Source: JBLWXV01 sp048267245 (GTDB lineage: Bacteria > Bdellovibrionota > Bacteriovoracia > Bacteriovoracales > Bacteriovoracaceae). Taken from it: 64,000 bases of DNA. This document shows positions 49,650 to 58,896 of this stretch, piece by piece; the first letter of the stretch is position 1, and the number at the start of each line of letters is the position of its first letter. Position numbers and translations under genes: made by a program. The DNA is taken from the NCBI GenBank assembly GCA_048267245.1, contig JBLWXV010000002.1:992001-1056000 (forward strand), in the 5' to 3' direction. The notes under the pieces are model-generated. The model made no database searches. It saw only the letters and a program-made list of their open reading frames with translations, and was not told the origin of the DNA.

Positions 49650-51344
49650 TTAGAAGTTTCGACCACCTGGTGCCTTTGGTTTAAAGACAGAGTTGATAAA
49701 TTGGCGGTCGATTTGGTGCGGGAACTCCTGAGAGGAGATGGCGCCCAAAATGTCGTTATCTAGGACTTGCAGCTTTGTGCGATCCAGAGTGTCCATGGAG
49801 TAGTGAATCTCACTTTCAGAGTTGCTCATGAAAACAAAGGACTCACCCTGGATTTTATAGGGGAAGATTTTATTAAAACCAGCATAGTGGACGCTTGAGA
49901 GAAAGATGCTATTTCTATCTTTATCTCTTCTGGTAAAGCTCTCACCCAAGACGGCGCGGCCAATATAAACTTTCTTCATTTTATTTTCTCGGTTCACCAT
50001 TGGGGCGTCAAAGACGGCGAATCCAGAGGGGGAGAGTGCTTTGCGCACAAAGGTATAGAACTCGACACTATAGAGCTTAGAGAGGTTGTAATTCTTAGGG
50101 TATGGAAAGTCGATGTAGATGGCATCGAAGTTGTCGCTTGAATTGCGCAGCACTTGGAAAGCGTCACCAAGAATTGTAGTTACTTTTGGGTGGTGAAGCG
50201 AGGCTTCGTTGCGCTCTTTTAAAAAGGGCAGATCGCGAGCGAGGCGAAGCATTTCAGGGTCTAGTTCAACATGGGTGATTTTTTCAATCTCCTCATACTT
50301 TAAAAGTTCGCGAATGAGTAGGCCGTCACCTCCACCTAAGACGAGAACGTGGGACGGGACTTTGCCAGACAGAGCGATGGGCAAGTGGGCAAAGCCCTCG
50401 TGATAATAGCGCTCATTGCCGGTACTAAATTGAAAGTGAGTATCAATTGTGAGGATGCGATCAGTGTGCTGTGAGGTCTCCTCTTTAACTTCAAAGATAT
50501 CAATTTTTTGATAGGGCGACTTATAGCGCTCTACATCTGGGATGCGTGGTAGTTTTTCAACAAAGCTCCAAAAAGATCCCTCGGGTCTAGTGACTTCCAC
50601 TTGATAGTAGTAGAGAACTTTTAGGTAGAGTTGCTCGATAGAAGAGCCGGCCAGACCTAAGGAGAGTAGGAAAGCGCCCATGACGACTTGGAGCGCGAGC
50701 TTTCCAGGAGAGCGCATATTCTTAGTGCCGACGTAGAGCAATATCACGACCACAAAATTGAGTGAAGACACCACTACGGCGGTGGCAATCAAGTCGAGGG
50801 TTGGCAGCAGAATGTGAGAAAAGAGTAGGGTGCCAACCAGTGTTCCGATATAGCTGTAGCCCAGGATTCGAGATGGTGAGGTGAGAGTTTTTGCCTTGGC
50901 CGCCAATTTAATCAGAATTGGAATTTCGTGACCTGAGAAGTAGCCAATGGCAAAGGTGAGTCCTTGAACAATAAAAAAGTAGGTAATCTTAAAGATAAAA
51001 CTATTTTGGACATAGAGACTTGAGTAGCGATCGGCATTTAAGTAGCTAGAAAAGTCAATCATTTGATAAGCAGAATGGGAGAGGTAGAGAAAAGTTGAAG
51101 TGAGAGCGCCTAGAATTGTAAGAATGACTTCAACTCTAAAGAGGTCAGAGACCCCGGAGAAGTTCCGCCTCTCTGCTGTATAGGTACCCACTCCAAGGCC
51201 ACCGATATAGAGACCGATGGTCACGGACTGCCACCAGATAGCATTGCCAGTCATGATACTCAAGGTACTTGCGAGCAAGAGTTCGTAGATAATACTACAA
51301 CCAGAGAGAATGATGCTAAAGGCTGTCCAAAAGAGGTAGTTCAT
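49650..51344 (-). CDS. Membrane-fused aminopropyltransferase (spermidine synthase-like)
   Basis: 564 residues. Residues 1-240 form about seven membrane helices with IYELLLASTLSIMTG and SVTIGLYIGGLGVGTY. From about 275 comes a SpeE-like domain: RYYHEGFAHLP, VLVLGGGDGLLIRELLK, HVELDPEM and ILGDAF, then YIDFPYPKNYNLSKLYS. In spermidine synthases the last motif reads DxxDP; here the second Asp is Tyr, so substrate choice may differ. The membrane part is clearly homologous to that of the neighbouring AdoMet decarboxylase fusion. It lies 7 nt after it. Confidence 0.85.
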   Translation of the reverse strand: MNYLFWTAFSIILSGCSIIYELLLASTLSIMTGNAIWWQSVTIGLYIGGLGVGTYTAERRNFSGVSDLFRVEVILTILGALTSTFLYLSHSAYQMIDFSSYLNADRYSSLYVQNSFIFKITYFFIVQGLTFAIGYFSGHEIPILIKLAAKAKTLTSPSRILGYSYIGTLVGTLLFSHILLPTLDLIATAVVVSSLNFVVVILLYVGTKNMRSPGKLALQVVMGAFLLSLGLAGSSIEQLYLKVLYYYQVEVTRPEGSFWSFVEKLPRIPDVERYKSPYQKIDIFEVKEETSQHTDRILTIDTHFQFSTGNERYYHEGFAHLPIALSGKVPSHVLVLGGGDGLLIRELLKYEEIEKITHVELDPEMLRLARDLPFLKERNEASLHHPKVTTILGDAFQVLRNSSDNFDAIYIDFPYPKNYNLSKLYSVEFYTFVRKALSPSGFAVFDAPMVNRENKMKKVYIGRAVLGESFTRRDKDRNSIFLSSVHYAGFNKIFPYKIQGESFVFMSNSESEIHYSMDTLDRTKLQVLDNDILGAISSQEFPHQIDRQFINSVFKPKAPGGRNF

Positions 51345-51351
51345 AGTGTCC

Positions 51352-52425
51352 CTACTGAATGAAGTAGAAGGTGTTAATAATCCAAGTCTCCAGAGCGTCT
51401 TGGTTTAAGAGGGCAATGCATGCAACCGCTACAAAGCCCGAAGTCGCTAAAAGATGCCCAAGTCCATTTCTTCCAAGCTTTAGGCACATGACAAAGGCAA
51501 CGAGCAAGTTGAGGGTCGCCACAATAAAGCCAATGTGAAAGAGATCGAAGAAGGGGATGAGAAGTAGTGGAAAGCAGATAGAGCCTAGTAAACTTCCAAG
51601 GTAGTCAAAAGCAAGAACTTTGCCGCCAAGGCCAGAGAGTCTGTCCTCGCCAATTTCCATAAGTAGCGGTAGCTCCCAGCCGGAGATGAGACCGATGATG
51701 ACAATCATGAGGTGATTAAAGGTCCATAGGCACATTTGAGCGAGGTCGGAGTAGTAGCCAAGAGAGCCATCCATTGAAAGGCGTTGAAAAATTGAGTCAA
51801 AGGCGAGCACGAGTATGGGTGCCGTTCCTCCAATTGCCGCGAGAGCAAGCTCAATTGAGATCAAGCGCTTATTCTTGTCTTTTGGTTTAAGTCTTTCATA
51901 GGTAAGGGCACCCACGCCCATGGCCGCAATATAGAGACCAATGGTCACACTGTAGCGAAGAGTCGTGTCGCCCATAATGGTCGAGAGGGTCTGAGCTAGT
52001 AGAAGTTCGTAGAGCAGCGAGCACATGGCAACAATTGTCGTGAGCACCAGGTGGAATTTGTGATTTTTAAAAAGCGATACGACGCCGCTCTTCTCACTCT
52101 CTCCGCGAATGATGAGCTTCTTTTTGTATTTGCGAGGCTCTACGATATTGTAGAGGCGCTCAAAAACCTCATCCATATCAATATCCATGCGGCAGATATA
52201 AATATCGAGAGAGAAGTATTGGTGCTCTGGATAGGTGTGAATCGAGACGTGGCTCTCTGCCAAAATATAGAGAATCGTCTCGCCATCTGGTTCAAATTTA
52301 TGGTGAGTTTTATGAAGTACGTTAAAGCGCTCATAGACATACTTGTCGATGAGCTCCATCGTATGAGGTTTTAGATCTCCCTCAAGCCAAAAATCGGCGA
52401 GAAGATGTTGGGAGTCTGTATTCAT
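51352..52425 (-). CDS. S-adenosylmethionine decarboxylase fused to a membrane domain
   Basis: 357 residues. Residues 1-115 are a class 1b AdoMet decarboxylase: AESHVSIHTYPEH holds self-cleavage Ser58 (pyruvoyl source) and His63, and IYICR holds Cys78, with exactly the spacing of the Thermotoga enzyme. Residues 125-357 form about seven membrane helices beginning LLYELLLAQTLSTIMG and SVTIGLYIAAMGVG, homologous to the front of the next gene. The enzyme gives decarboxylated AdoMet, the aminopropyl donor. The fusion to a half-transporter-like domain is unusual. ATGA overlap with the acyltransferase. Confidence 0.87.
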   Translation of the reverse strand: MNTDSQHLLADFWLEGDLKPHTMELIDKYVYERFNVLHKTHHKFEPDGETILYILAESHVSIHTYPEHQYFSLDIYICRMDIDMDEVFERLYNIVEPRKYKKKLIIRGESEKSGVVSLFKNHKFHLVLTTIVAMCSLLYELLLAQTLSTIMGDTTLRYSVTIGLYIAAMGVGALTYERLKPKDKNKRLISIELALAAIGGTAPILVLAFDSIFQRLSMDGSLGYYSDLAQMCLWTFNHLMIVIIGLISGWELPLLMEIGEDRLSGLGGKVLAFDYLGSLLGSICFPLLLIPFFDLFHIGFIVATLNLLVAFVMCLKLGRNGLGHLLATSGFVAVACIALLNQDALETWIINTFYFIQ

Positions 52426-53540
52426 GCACGCTCCATAATGAGTTTGGCCAATTTAGTGCGACCAATAAACCAGGTCAGAACTATGAGAATGGCAATGGCG
52501 CTAGCGCCGGCCAAGAATGTATTTTCTGGAATAAAGTTGAACTTTGCGCCCAGAAATTCCCTGATGGGCCCAAAGAGATGAATATAGAAAATTCGGTGAA
52601 GAGCAAAGATGGGCAAGCTCGCAATTCCGACATAGGTGAGAAGGGGCAGTGGGCGCGAGAGTTTGAGTTTTTCGAGCTTAAGGGCAAAGGAGAGTAGGAT
52701 GAGCTGTGTTCCCCAAAGATAGAGATTGCCCTCTAAAAAGTAACTCAAGTCGTGCTCAGTTTTAAAAATATTATAGAGATCAATCGTAAAGGGGCGATCA
52801 CCTAGCCAATAGGGCAGACACAGCAAAACTCCAAACACAGTCATGCCCACTAGAGGTTTGATCGAGTTAAGTTTGCCATTGTAGTAGAGTCTGCCAATTA
52901 AAAAGCCCATGCAACTAGAGACCCAAAAGTAGTGAGGTCTTGCATCAATTTCAAAGTCTGGGTGCCATAGCACTTGAAAGAGACCTTCAACTTGATCATA
53001 GATTTCGGTTGGAAGTGCCTGAGTAATAAGACCCACAACCATCCACACAATTACTCCTGGAGTTCCAAAGATGCCGTAGATGAGAGTGAGGGCCCCCAGC
53101 AGGAGCATCCAGGTTTGGATCGGGTAGAGGCTTAACGCCCCCCCAAAATTGGGAGCAACTAGAAAATTTTCAAGCGTAAAAAACAAGAAGAGCAGTCCAA
53201 AGATTTTAAACTTTGCGCCCATGACAGTTCGAAAGCTCAGCTTGTCTCTTCGCGAGAGATTAAAAGCCGCAAGAGTTAAATAGATCTGACTGACCCAAGG
53301 GATAAAAGTAATAGAGAGAAAATAGAGGATCCCATCCATTGGCAAAGCTTTTCCGACCACACTTGAGTAGGAAGAATAACTAGCTTCTAGGGCCCCGGTA
53401 TTTTTAAAAAAGTAGAGAAACCAGACATTATTGTAATAGGTGTAGTGCTCAAGAAGCGCCAAGAGAATAAAGAAGCCGCGCAGAATATCAAAGGTGTGCA
53501 AGCGACCTGAAAAAGTATCTTGAGTGTTAGACTCAGGCAT
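52422..53540 (-). CDS. Polytopic membrane acyltransferase-like protein
   Basis: 372 residues with about ten membrane helices. RLHTFDILRGFFILLALLEHY matches the start of acyltransferase-3/DUF1624-like proteins (Asp-x-x-Arg-Gly and a later His), written as FDILRGFFILL and LEHYTYY. These move acyl groups across the membrane onto glycans or small molecules. First gene of an operon with the two polyamine enzymes, so acylation of a polyamine or its conjugate is a reasonable but untested idea. AAGGA lies nine bases before the ATG. Confidence 0.75.
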   Translation of the reverse strand: MPESNTQDTFSGRLHTFDILRGFFILLALLEHYTYYNNVWFLYFFKNTGALEASYSSYSSVVGKALPMDGILYFLSITFIPWVSQIYLTLAAFNLSRRDKLSFRTVMGAKFKIFGLLFLFFTLENFLVAPNFGGALSLYPIQTWMLLLGALTLIYGIFGTPGVIVWMVVGLITQALPTEIYDQVEGLFQVLWHPDFEIDARPHYFWVSSCMGFLIGRLYYNGKLNSIKPLVGMTVFGVLLCLPYWLGDRPFTIDLYNIFKTEHDLSYFLEGNLYLWGTQLILLSFALKLEKLKLSRPLPLLTYVGIASLPIFALHRIFYIHLFGPIREFLGAKFNFIPENTFLAGASAIAILIVLTWFIGRTKLAKLIMERA

Positions 53541-53615
53541 CCGTGCCGATCCTTATAAATGATAATTAAATTTCTTCTCTTATGATAGGGCGAAATGTGA
53601 GCGGAGTAAAATGAA

Positions 53616-53651
53616 GAAGGCAGAAGTGAATCTAAATCCCCTTCTGCCTTC
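53616..53651 (-). terminator. Terminator hairpin of the giant Cys-rich gene
   Basis: Minus strand: an 11-bp perfect stem, GAAGGCAGAAG (53651-53641 complement) with CTTCTGCCTTC, around a 14-nt loop, starting 8 nt after the stop. The tail TTCATTTTAC is only moderately U-rich. Confidence 0.6.
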
Positions 53652-53658
53652 CAATAGA

Positions 53659-56600
53659 TTAGTCTTTGCTTGGTAGTCTTCTAAGAACGCGGTCGTAATT
53701 TCTAATATAGGCTTTGGTGATTTTTTCAAAGAGCGAGTCACCGTCGTTGCCCTGGTAGTTTCTACTTGAGCCTTCGTCTCTGGCCTGTACCGCTTCGGAG
53801 AGGGCCTGATTGTCGTAGCCTGAACCCGAGCCTGAACCAGCTGCATTGGCAGAGTTGTACTGAGCACCGTAGTCCACACCTGAATATCCACTACCACTAC
53901 CAGACGGGGCATTGCCCTTATAAGCATCACTCCAATCGATGGAGGACTTTTCTTCCCCACTGCCTGCTTTGTCTTTATCGGCGAGGGCACCTTTTCCAGA
54001 GCCACTACTATTGTTGAGTAGTCCTGAGCCAAAAGAGTTGGCCGCAAGTCCAGTCGAGGCGGCTTTCGAGCCTGAAGTCGGACTGGTCATGGCATTCATC
54101 ATCTGATCTTTTAAGTTAAGTAGGGCATTGGCACGAGCATCGTCACCATTTTTCTTTTTAAAGGCATCGAGACGCTTCTTATTGTCTTCGCGAGCTTGCT
54201 TATTGGCCGCAATCGCGCTTTTTACCTCTTCAGAAGTTTCCGAGATAAGACCAGAAGAGCCGGCACTACCTGAATTTGATCCAATATCGGAGAGATTACC
54301 GCCAGAGCTGATTCCAGTCTTAGCGGTATTCTTAAAGAGACCAGCACTTTTTGAAAAACTATTTTCAATGGCATCTACATCTTCTTGCACGAGCTCTGCA
54401 GGATCCTTTGCAATCCCTTCAGCGCCTTGTTGTGACAGACGTGAAGCCGTTCCGATGTTTGAGATCGTATGGAGATAATCGTTTACGTAGTTCTCGTTGA
54501 GATTAGTGTAGCCAGCGATATTGTCACCGTTATCAAGTGTCACCACATCTAGCATTGAAGTCACCATCTCCATGTAGGTCTGGAAGCCCGGGAGAGGGTA
54601 GGCAATGCGATCTGGAAGAGAAGTTCTTGGCCACACAAAGTGGAACTTCACTACATAGTCGGCAAACTTCTCAAGATTTTCATTGTCCTCACCAGCAAAG
54701 TATCCTTCCTCGATCATGTAGTTCTTCGCAGCTTTCTTAATTTTTTCAATCTGCGATTGATCGAGAACATAGGTTTGCTCGTAAGTATCAGCAATTGGCG
54801 GCGTATAGTAACCAATCACTTCTGAATCGATGAAAGTCTTATCAAAGTAACCAGTATTTTGCTGACCGCCTGGTTTTTTACTCTTCATGGCCTTGAGGGC
54901 ATTTTGGAAACCTTGATCCATGAGAGTTGCATACGAGCGCTTATCTTTAATAAGTATATCTTTTTCTACGTTGAGCGGAACAAACGGGTCCACAAGGATA
55001 TTGTGTGAGACATTTCCTTCATTTACATCTTTGTAGACGAGGAAGCTCTTCACACAAGCGTTGGCGCCAGTGTGAGTCTTACAAACATTGTTATATGGTT
55101 GATACAGAATTCGCTTGTAGTCACTACACTGATCCTTCTTACCACACTTATATGGACCCTTGATGTGGTCATCATAAATCTCTGGACCTTGAGCAACCCA
55201 AGCACCTTTGAGGGCACCTACGAGCCACATACCCACACCACCAGCAACACCAGAGGCAGAGATAATACCAAGTGAAGCCCAGAGAGAGATTGTTGGGCCC
55301 ATCGCCATACCAGAGACAACCGCAACCACAGCAGCGGCGAGCATCACACCAACGAGCACACCACTGGCAACCGCACCAGGATTCTTCACTGTAAAGTTAA
55401 AGACATCGTATTGCTTAGTTTCAACCTCATACCAGTTATTGGTGCGCGCCCAAGTGGCAAGCCCATTGAGACCAGCGAGGTTGACGTTGTTACCTGAGTA
55501 GAGGATATCGGCAAACTTTTTATTGGCAGTAGTCCAGGCCACAAGCATGCGCTTGTACTTTACACCTGAAGCATCGCCATCATAATCATCTGTTTGAACT
55601 TCGCGCTCAGCAAGTTGTTGCTTGAGTTCTTGGTAGGCTGAGTACTCAGCAGGACAGTACTCTCTAAACCACTCTTGGTCGTTGTCACTAATTTTTTCAT
55701 AGCCATTCTTATCAAGACAGAGACAGCGAACCTCTTTATTAACTGTAATCAAATCCTCAAGGTAGGCGTGTCTAAATTCACGGTGCTTTTGAGCGACTTC
55801 TTTCATGCGCGAGTGCATTGACTTGCCATCTTCGCCCACCCAGTAGTCTTGTACACCTGAACCTAGGGCCACGAATTCAAAGCCTAGGAGTGCCATCTCG
55901 ATGTCAAAGAGTTTACCTTTGGCGAGCTTCTTTTCCTTATCTGATTTGTTTTGCAGATAAATATAGTGGTCGGCCCTAAAGTCGATATGACATGTTTCAA
56001 AGTCTGAACCCTCGCGAAGACTAAACGCAGGAACGTTGGCAATTGTCTTAGTTTTTCTGCCTTCAGCTGAGTAGGTTGTGGCCTTTTTGAGAATATCTTC
56101 TTCAGACTTTTGAACTTCTCTATAGAGGTTGCCTGGAGAGAATTTATCTTTATTGGCCTTAATTTGATTTGTAAAATCAGTTGTCGCTGAGCCTTGAGCG
56201 TTAGCGACAGAAATTGGAGAGAAGAGGCTTAGCACGTCTAGGATACCAATTTTCTTGGGTGCGCTTGGAGGAGCGCTTGGAATAAAGGCGCCCATTGGCG
56301 GACAGTTGGGAACACACATGACTTTGCCGCCCACATTTTCTTCAAGAAGACCTGGACAACACTTCTTACCGCGCTCCGGAGTGCCCTGGCTCCCAACACA
56401 GGCAGGAAGGCAAGTGAAGACTTCTTCACACGCACCATTCACACATGAGTTTGAAGCACATTCTTTATTATTTTTACAGCTTGCCCCTTGGTCTTTAAAA
56501 CCTTCTGGAAGGGCAAGACCCATGAGGTTGGCAAAACTTTGAACTCCACAATTAAATGAAGCTGCTTGCACACACTCAGTTCCCTTGCTGCAATTTTCAT

Positions 56601-57330
56601 TGTCAAAACATGAGCTTCCTTGAACAACGATTGGAGCACAGGCTTTAACCTCGGCACAAACACTCTTGCCGTATGAGTCTGTGAGCTCTCCTGAACAGCA
56701 CTGCTTATAATCAGTCGTGGCGCTACCAGAGGCGAGACACTTATTGGCATCAATCTTGGCACCACCAAGGACTGCACTTAGCTTGGCCTTGGCACGCGCG
56801 GGAACGGCGACACAGTTGAGACCGGCGCCACACTCATAACTACTGTGGCAAAGAGTATTGGCCACTTTTCTTTCAAGCGGGTTCTTGGCGATTTCATCAA
56901 CTGTGAGCTTAATAAGATCTTTAAGAGCGGCTTCTTTTTGATCGTCAGAAAATTTACTCTTCTTAGCAGTATCAATCAGTGTATCGTAGCGCCCTTTAAA
57001 GGTTAGAAATTCTTCCTGAGTAAAGTAGCTAAAGTCCTTATAGTCGTGAAGTGAGCGCTCAACGAAGGGGCGAATGGCCACGAGGTCAATCTCTCCATTC
57101 TTGCTGGCGCGGTATTCGCGAATAAGTTCAGCGCCACCATTGATGAAGTAATCAATGTCGGCCTGCTCTAATTTGCGGTAGAACTTCTCGCTACTACTTT
57201 GAGCGCGCTCGGGCATGATGTCCTCGATGCGCGTGTCATTGTCTTCGCTTCCTTGTGCCTGCACTTGGGTGCCAAGCAGCGGGAGGAGAAGAAGTGTGAG
57301 CAGCAATAGATTTAATTTGTTCACTTTCAT
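53659..57330 (-). CDS. Giant secreted Cys-rich protein with central membrane segment
   Basis: About 1223 residues. Signal peptide LNLLLLTLLLLPLLGTQVQAQ, start ATG 57330 (GGG weak site; nine codons shorter than the longest frame). About 170-360 is cysteine-rich with dickkopf-like repeats (CHSSYECGAGLNC, CFDNENCSKGTEC, CKNNKECASNSC). A hydrophobic double segment near 665-725 (VASGVLVGVMLAAAVVAVVSG) could cross a membrane. The C-terminal 150 residues are Ser/Gly-rich (GSGSGYSG). Function unknown; size, Cys motifs and the sigma-28-type promoter suggest a surface protein of the motile attack phase. Confidence 0.78.
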   Translation of the reverse strand: MKVNKLNLLLLTLLLLPLLGTQVQAQGSEDNDTRIEDIMPERAQSSSEKFYRKLEQADIDYFINGGAELIREYRASKNGEIDLVAIRPFVERSLHDYKDFSYFTQEEFLTFKGRYDTLIDTAKKSKFSDDQKEAALKDLIKLTVDEIAKNPLERKVANTLCHSSYECGAGLNCVAVPARAKAKLSAVLGGAKIDANKCLASGSATTDYKQCCSGELTDSYGKSVCAEVKACAPIVVQGSSCFDNENCSKGTECVQAASFNCGVQSFANLMGLALPEGFKDQGASCKNNKECASNSCVNGACEEVFTCLPACVGSQGTPERGKKCCPGLLEENVGGKVMCVPNCPPMGAFIPSAPPSAPKKIGILDVLSLFSPISVANAQGSATTDFTNQIKANKDKFSPGNLYREVQKSEEDILKKATTYSAEGRKTKTIANVPAFSLREGSDFETCHIDFRADHYIYLQNKSDKEKKLAKGKLFDIEMALLGFEFVALGSGVQDYWVGEDGKSMHSRMKEVAQKHREFRHAYLEDLITVNKEVRCLCLDKNGYEKISDNDQEWFREYCPAEYSAYQELKQQLAEREVQTDDYDGDASGVKYKRMLVAWTTANKKFADILYSGNNVNLAGLNGLATWARTNNWYEVETKQYDVFNFTVKNPGAVASGVLVGVMLAAAVVAVVSGMAMGPTISLWASLGIISASGVAGGVGMWLVGALKGAWVAQGPEIYDDHIKGPYKCGKKDQCSDYKRILYQPYNNVCKTHTGANACVKSFLVYKDVNEGNVSHNILVDPFVPLNVEKDILIKDKRSYATLMDQGFQNALKAMKSKKPGGQQNTGYFDKTFIDSEVIGYYTPPIADTYEQTYVLDQSQIEKIKKAAKNYMIEEGYFAGEDNENLEKFADYVVKFHFVWPRTSLPDRIAYPLPGFQTYMEMVTSMLDVVTLDNGDNIAGYTNLNENYVNDYLHTISNIGTASRLSQQGAEGIAKDPAELVQEDVDAIENSFSKSAGLFKNTAKTGISSGGNLSDIGSNSGSAGSSGLISETSEEVKSAIAANKQAREDNKKRLDAFKKKNGDDARANALLNLKDQMMNAMTSPTSGSKAASTGLAANSFGSGLLNNSSGSGKGALADKDKAGSGEEKSSIDWSDAYKGNAPSGSGSGYSGVDYGAQYNSANAAGSGSGSGYDNQALSEAVQARDEGSSRNYQGNDGDSLFEKITKAYIRNYDRVLRRLPSKD

Positions 57331-57435
57331 AAGGCCCTGCCATAAATGGGAAATCACGAGTTAAGCCCATTATAGTCCCCGCAACTGTCTCAACAAAAAG
57401 TTCCGAGGGTGTGTCTGTTTAGAGTTTTCAAGAAG

Positions 57436-57462
57436 TTATCGGCATTTTGAAAATAAACTTAA
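57436..57462 (-). promoter_or_regulatory. Sigma-28 (FliA)-type promoter of the giant gene
   Basis: Minus strand: TTAAGTTT (57462-57455), exactly 11 bp, GCCGATAA (57443-57436). The FliA consensus is TAAAGTTT-N11-GCCGATAA, so only one base differs. Predicted start near 57429, about 100 nt before the start codon. Confidence 0.8.
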
Positions 57463-57720
57463 ATGAGAATTTTGTGTATTACAGGTAAAAAACTGCCTAT
57501 TTTCAATGGGTTAACAGTTATTGGCCACGGCTGCTAATCAGGCCACGCGGGTATGGCAAATCGGGGCTTTAGAGCAGGGGAAGGGGGAGAATGGCCGCCA
57601 ACAGAAGCTGTCAGTTTCGCCGGAAATCCAGGTTTATCTCACAATCAGATAGGTTTCATCCAAAGTTAATAATTTTGATTTCCTCTTCATGGGCGTACAA
57701 AAAGCTCAAGGAGAAGGGAA
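57463..57720. other. Intergenic gap between the giant gene and a small secreted protein gene
   Basis: Together with 57331-57462 this is the longest gene-free stretch (about 390 bp). It holds the sigma-28 promoter on the minus strand and, on the plus side, AAGGAGAAGGG just before 57721. No RNA gene or convincing plus-strand promoter was found. Confidence 0.5.
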
Positions 57721-58107
57721 ATGAAAGCGCTCAAAATCGCTCTTATATTTATATCGCTAGTATTCATGGGTTTTGGAGCATCTAAGGCCGTTGCATCAGC
57801 TTCATATGATGAATTGCTGGTAGTGGTTGAAGCGGTAGTGGACGCGAGCTGGGATCTTCCCTCTGGTCCCCACTGGAAAATGCAAAGCTCAAAGAAGGGA
57901 TTGATCGGGTGTTCAGCAGTAGACTCTGAAGAGGTTGTTGAGGTTATCTCAGCTGGAATTGAAAGTTTCGCTGCTTTCTACGTGGATGAAGATCTTCCGT
58001 ATGAGGTAGCTCTTGAGCAATTACAGGAACTTGCATCTGAAGGCCGCTTTGAGATTTGCCAGGGCAATATACTTAAAGGCCCATATCCCCTGATTCTCTC
58101 ACTTTAA
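57721..58107 (+). CDS. Small secreted hypothetical protein
   Basis: 128 residues with signal peptide KIALIFISLVFMGFGASKAVASA and strong AAGGAGAAGGG site. The mature part is acidic and helical, with one Cys at GLIGCSAV and another in EICQG. No family recognised. Confidence 0.68.
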   Translation: MKALKIALIFISLVFMGFGASKAVASASYDELLVVVEAVVDASWDLPSGPHWKMQSSKKGLIGCSAVDSEEVVEVISAGIESFAAFYVDEDLPYEVALEQLQELASEGRFEICQGNILKGPYPLILSL

Positions 58108-58239
58108 TTTTCTCCATATCTTTTATTACGCTGTGTCATAAAGGCCCTGAAATGAGACCCATTTTGGCCTTCAGCATTTAGGGTGCACCGCCTTTTTGAC
58201 CCTATGTTCAATAGATTGTCTTGACCATACTTCAAGTAT

Positions 58240-58256
58240 CCAAGCACTTAGCTTGG
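58240..58256. promoter_or_regulatory. Inverted repeat just upstream of the sigma-54 promoter
   Basis: CCAAGC (58240-58245) and GCTTGG (58251-58256) flank ACTTA, ending 8 bp before the -24 box. It might bind a regulator; enhancer sites are usually farther upstream, so its role is open. Confidence 0.35.
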
Positions 58257-58264
58257 TTATCCAC

Positions 58265-58282
58265 TTGGCATGACCCTTGCCT
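58265..58282 (+). promoter_or_regulatory. Sigma-54 (-24/-12) promoter of the DksA-like gene
   Basis: TTGGCATGACCCTTGCC has GG (58267-58268) and GC (58279-58280) separated by exactly 10 bp, matching YTGGCACGNNNNTTGC with one changed base. Start expected near 58292, leader about 90 nt. Confidence 0.78.
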
Positions 58283-58381
58283 TATCTAGAATTACAAAGA
58301 TTGACCTTAGGATGAGGACAATCAAAACAGACCATAAAATGATCGCCCAAGAGGGAGCGAATTTTGTGTCAGGAGTAAAAC

Positions 58382-58858
58382 ATGGAACGTCACATCTTAA
58401 ATCAATTTAAGAACAAATTCTTAAAGATGAAAGAAGAGCTTATGTCTGATGAGCTTGCAGGTGAGACGGCACTCGGTGGTGATGAAGTTGAGATGGCAGG
58501 CACTGAGCGCGAGCGTCTCCTAGAGATGAAGCTCATTGGTCGTCGGGCCTTCCTCCTTAGAAAAGTTGATAACTCACTCTCGCGAATCGAAGAGGGAACA
58601 TATGGTGAGTGTTGCGAGTGTGGAGATGAGATCTCACTTGCACGCCTTGAGGCGAGACCCACCGCTGACTACTGCATTGTGTGTAAGGAAGAGGCCGAGC
58701 GCGAGGAAAATCAGCGCCTCTACGCTCGTCGCAGTCACACGCACGGAAAGGAATTAATTGGAGAGGGCAATGTGCTTGCTTTTGAGCGCGATGAGCCTCT
58801 TATTGCTAACGCCAAGAAGATGGAACCACAATTCAATCTTGGCGCGACCCTTCCATAA
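58382..58858 (+). CDS. dksA: DksA/TraR C4-zinc-finger regulator
   Basis: 158 residues. N-terminal helices are followed by RIEEGTYGECCECGDEI and YCIVCKEEAE, a CxxC-x17-CxxC zinc site as in DksA. DksA enters the RNA polymerase secondary channel and, with ppGpp, retunes transcription. The coiled-coil tip acids (DEVEMAGTERE) are approximate. A 45-residue tail after the finger is not found in E. coli DksA. Its sigma-54-type promoter would tie this regulator to an activator signal. Intrinsic terminator follows. Confidence 0.85.
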   Translation: MERHILNQFKNKFLKMKEELMSDELAGETALGGDEVEMAGTERERLLEMKLIGRRAFLLRKVDNSLSRIEEGTYGECCECGDEISLARLEARPTADYCIVCKEEAEREENQRLYARRSHTHGKELIGEGNVLAFERDEPLIANAKKMEPQFNLGATLP

Positions 58859-58896
58859 CCACTACCTGCCCATCCCCCCTGGGCAAAAATGATCAA

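Noticed and set aside
53580..54047. Minus-strand frame at the end of the giant gene
   Set aside because: It overlaps the Ser/Gly-rich tail in another frame and crosses the terminator hairpin.
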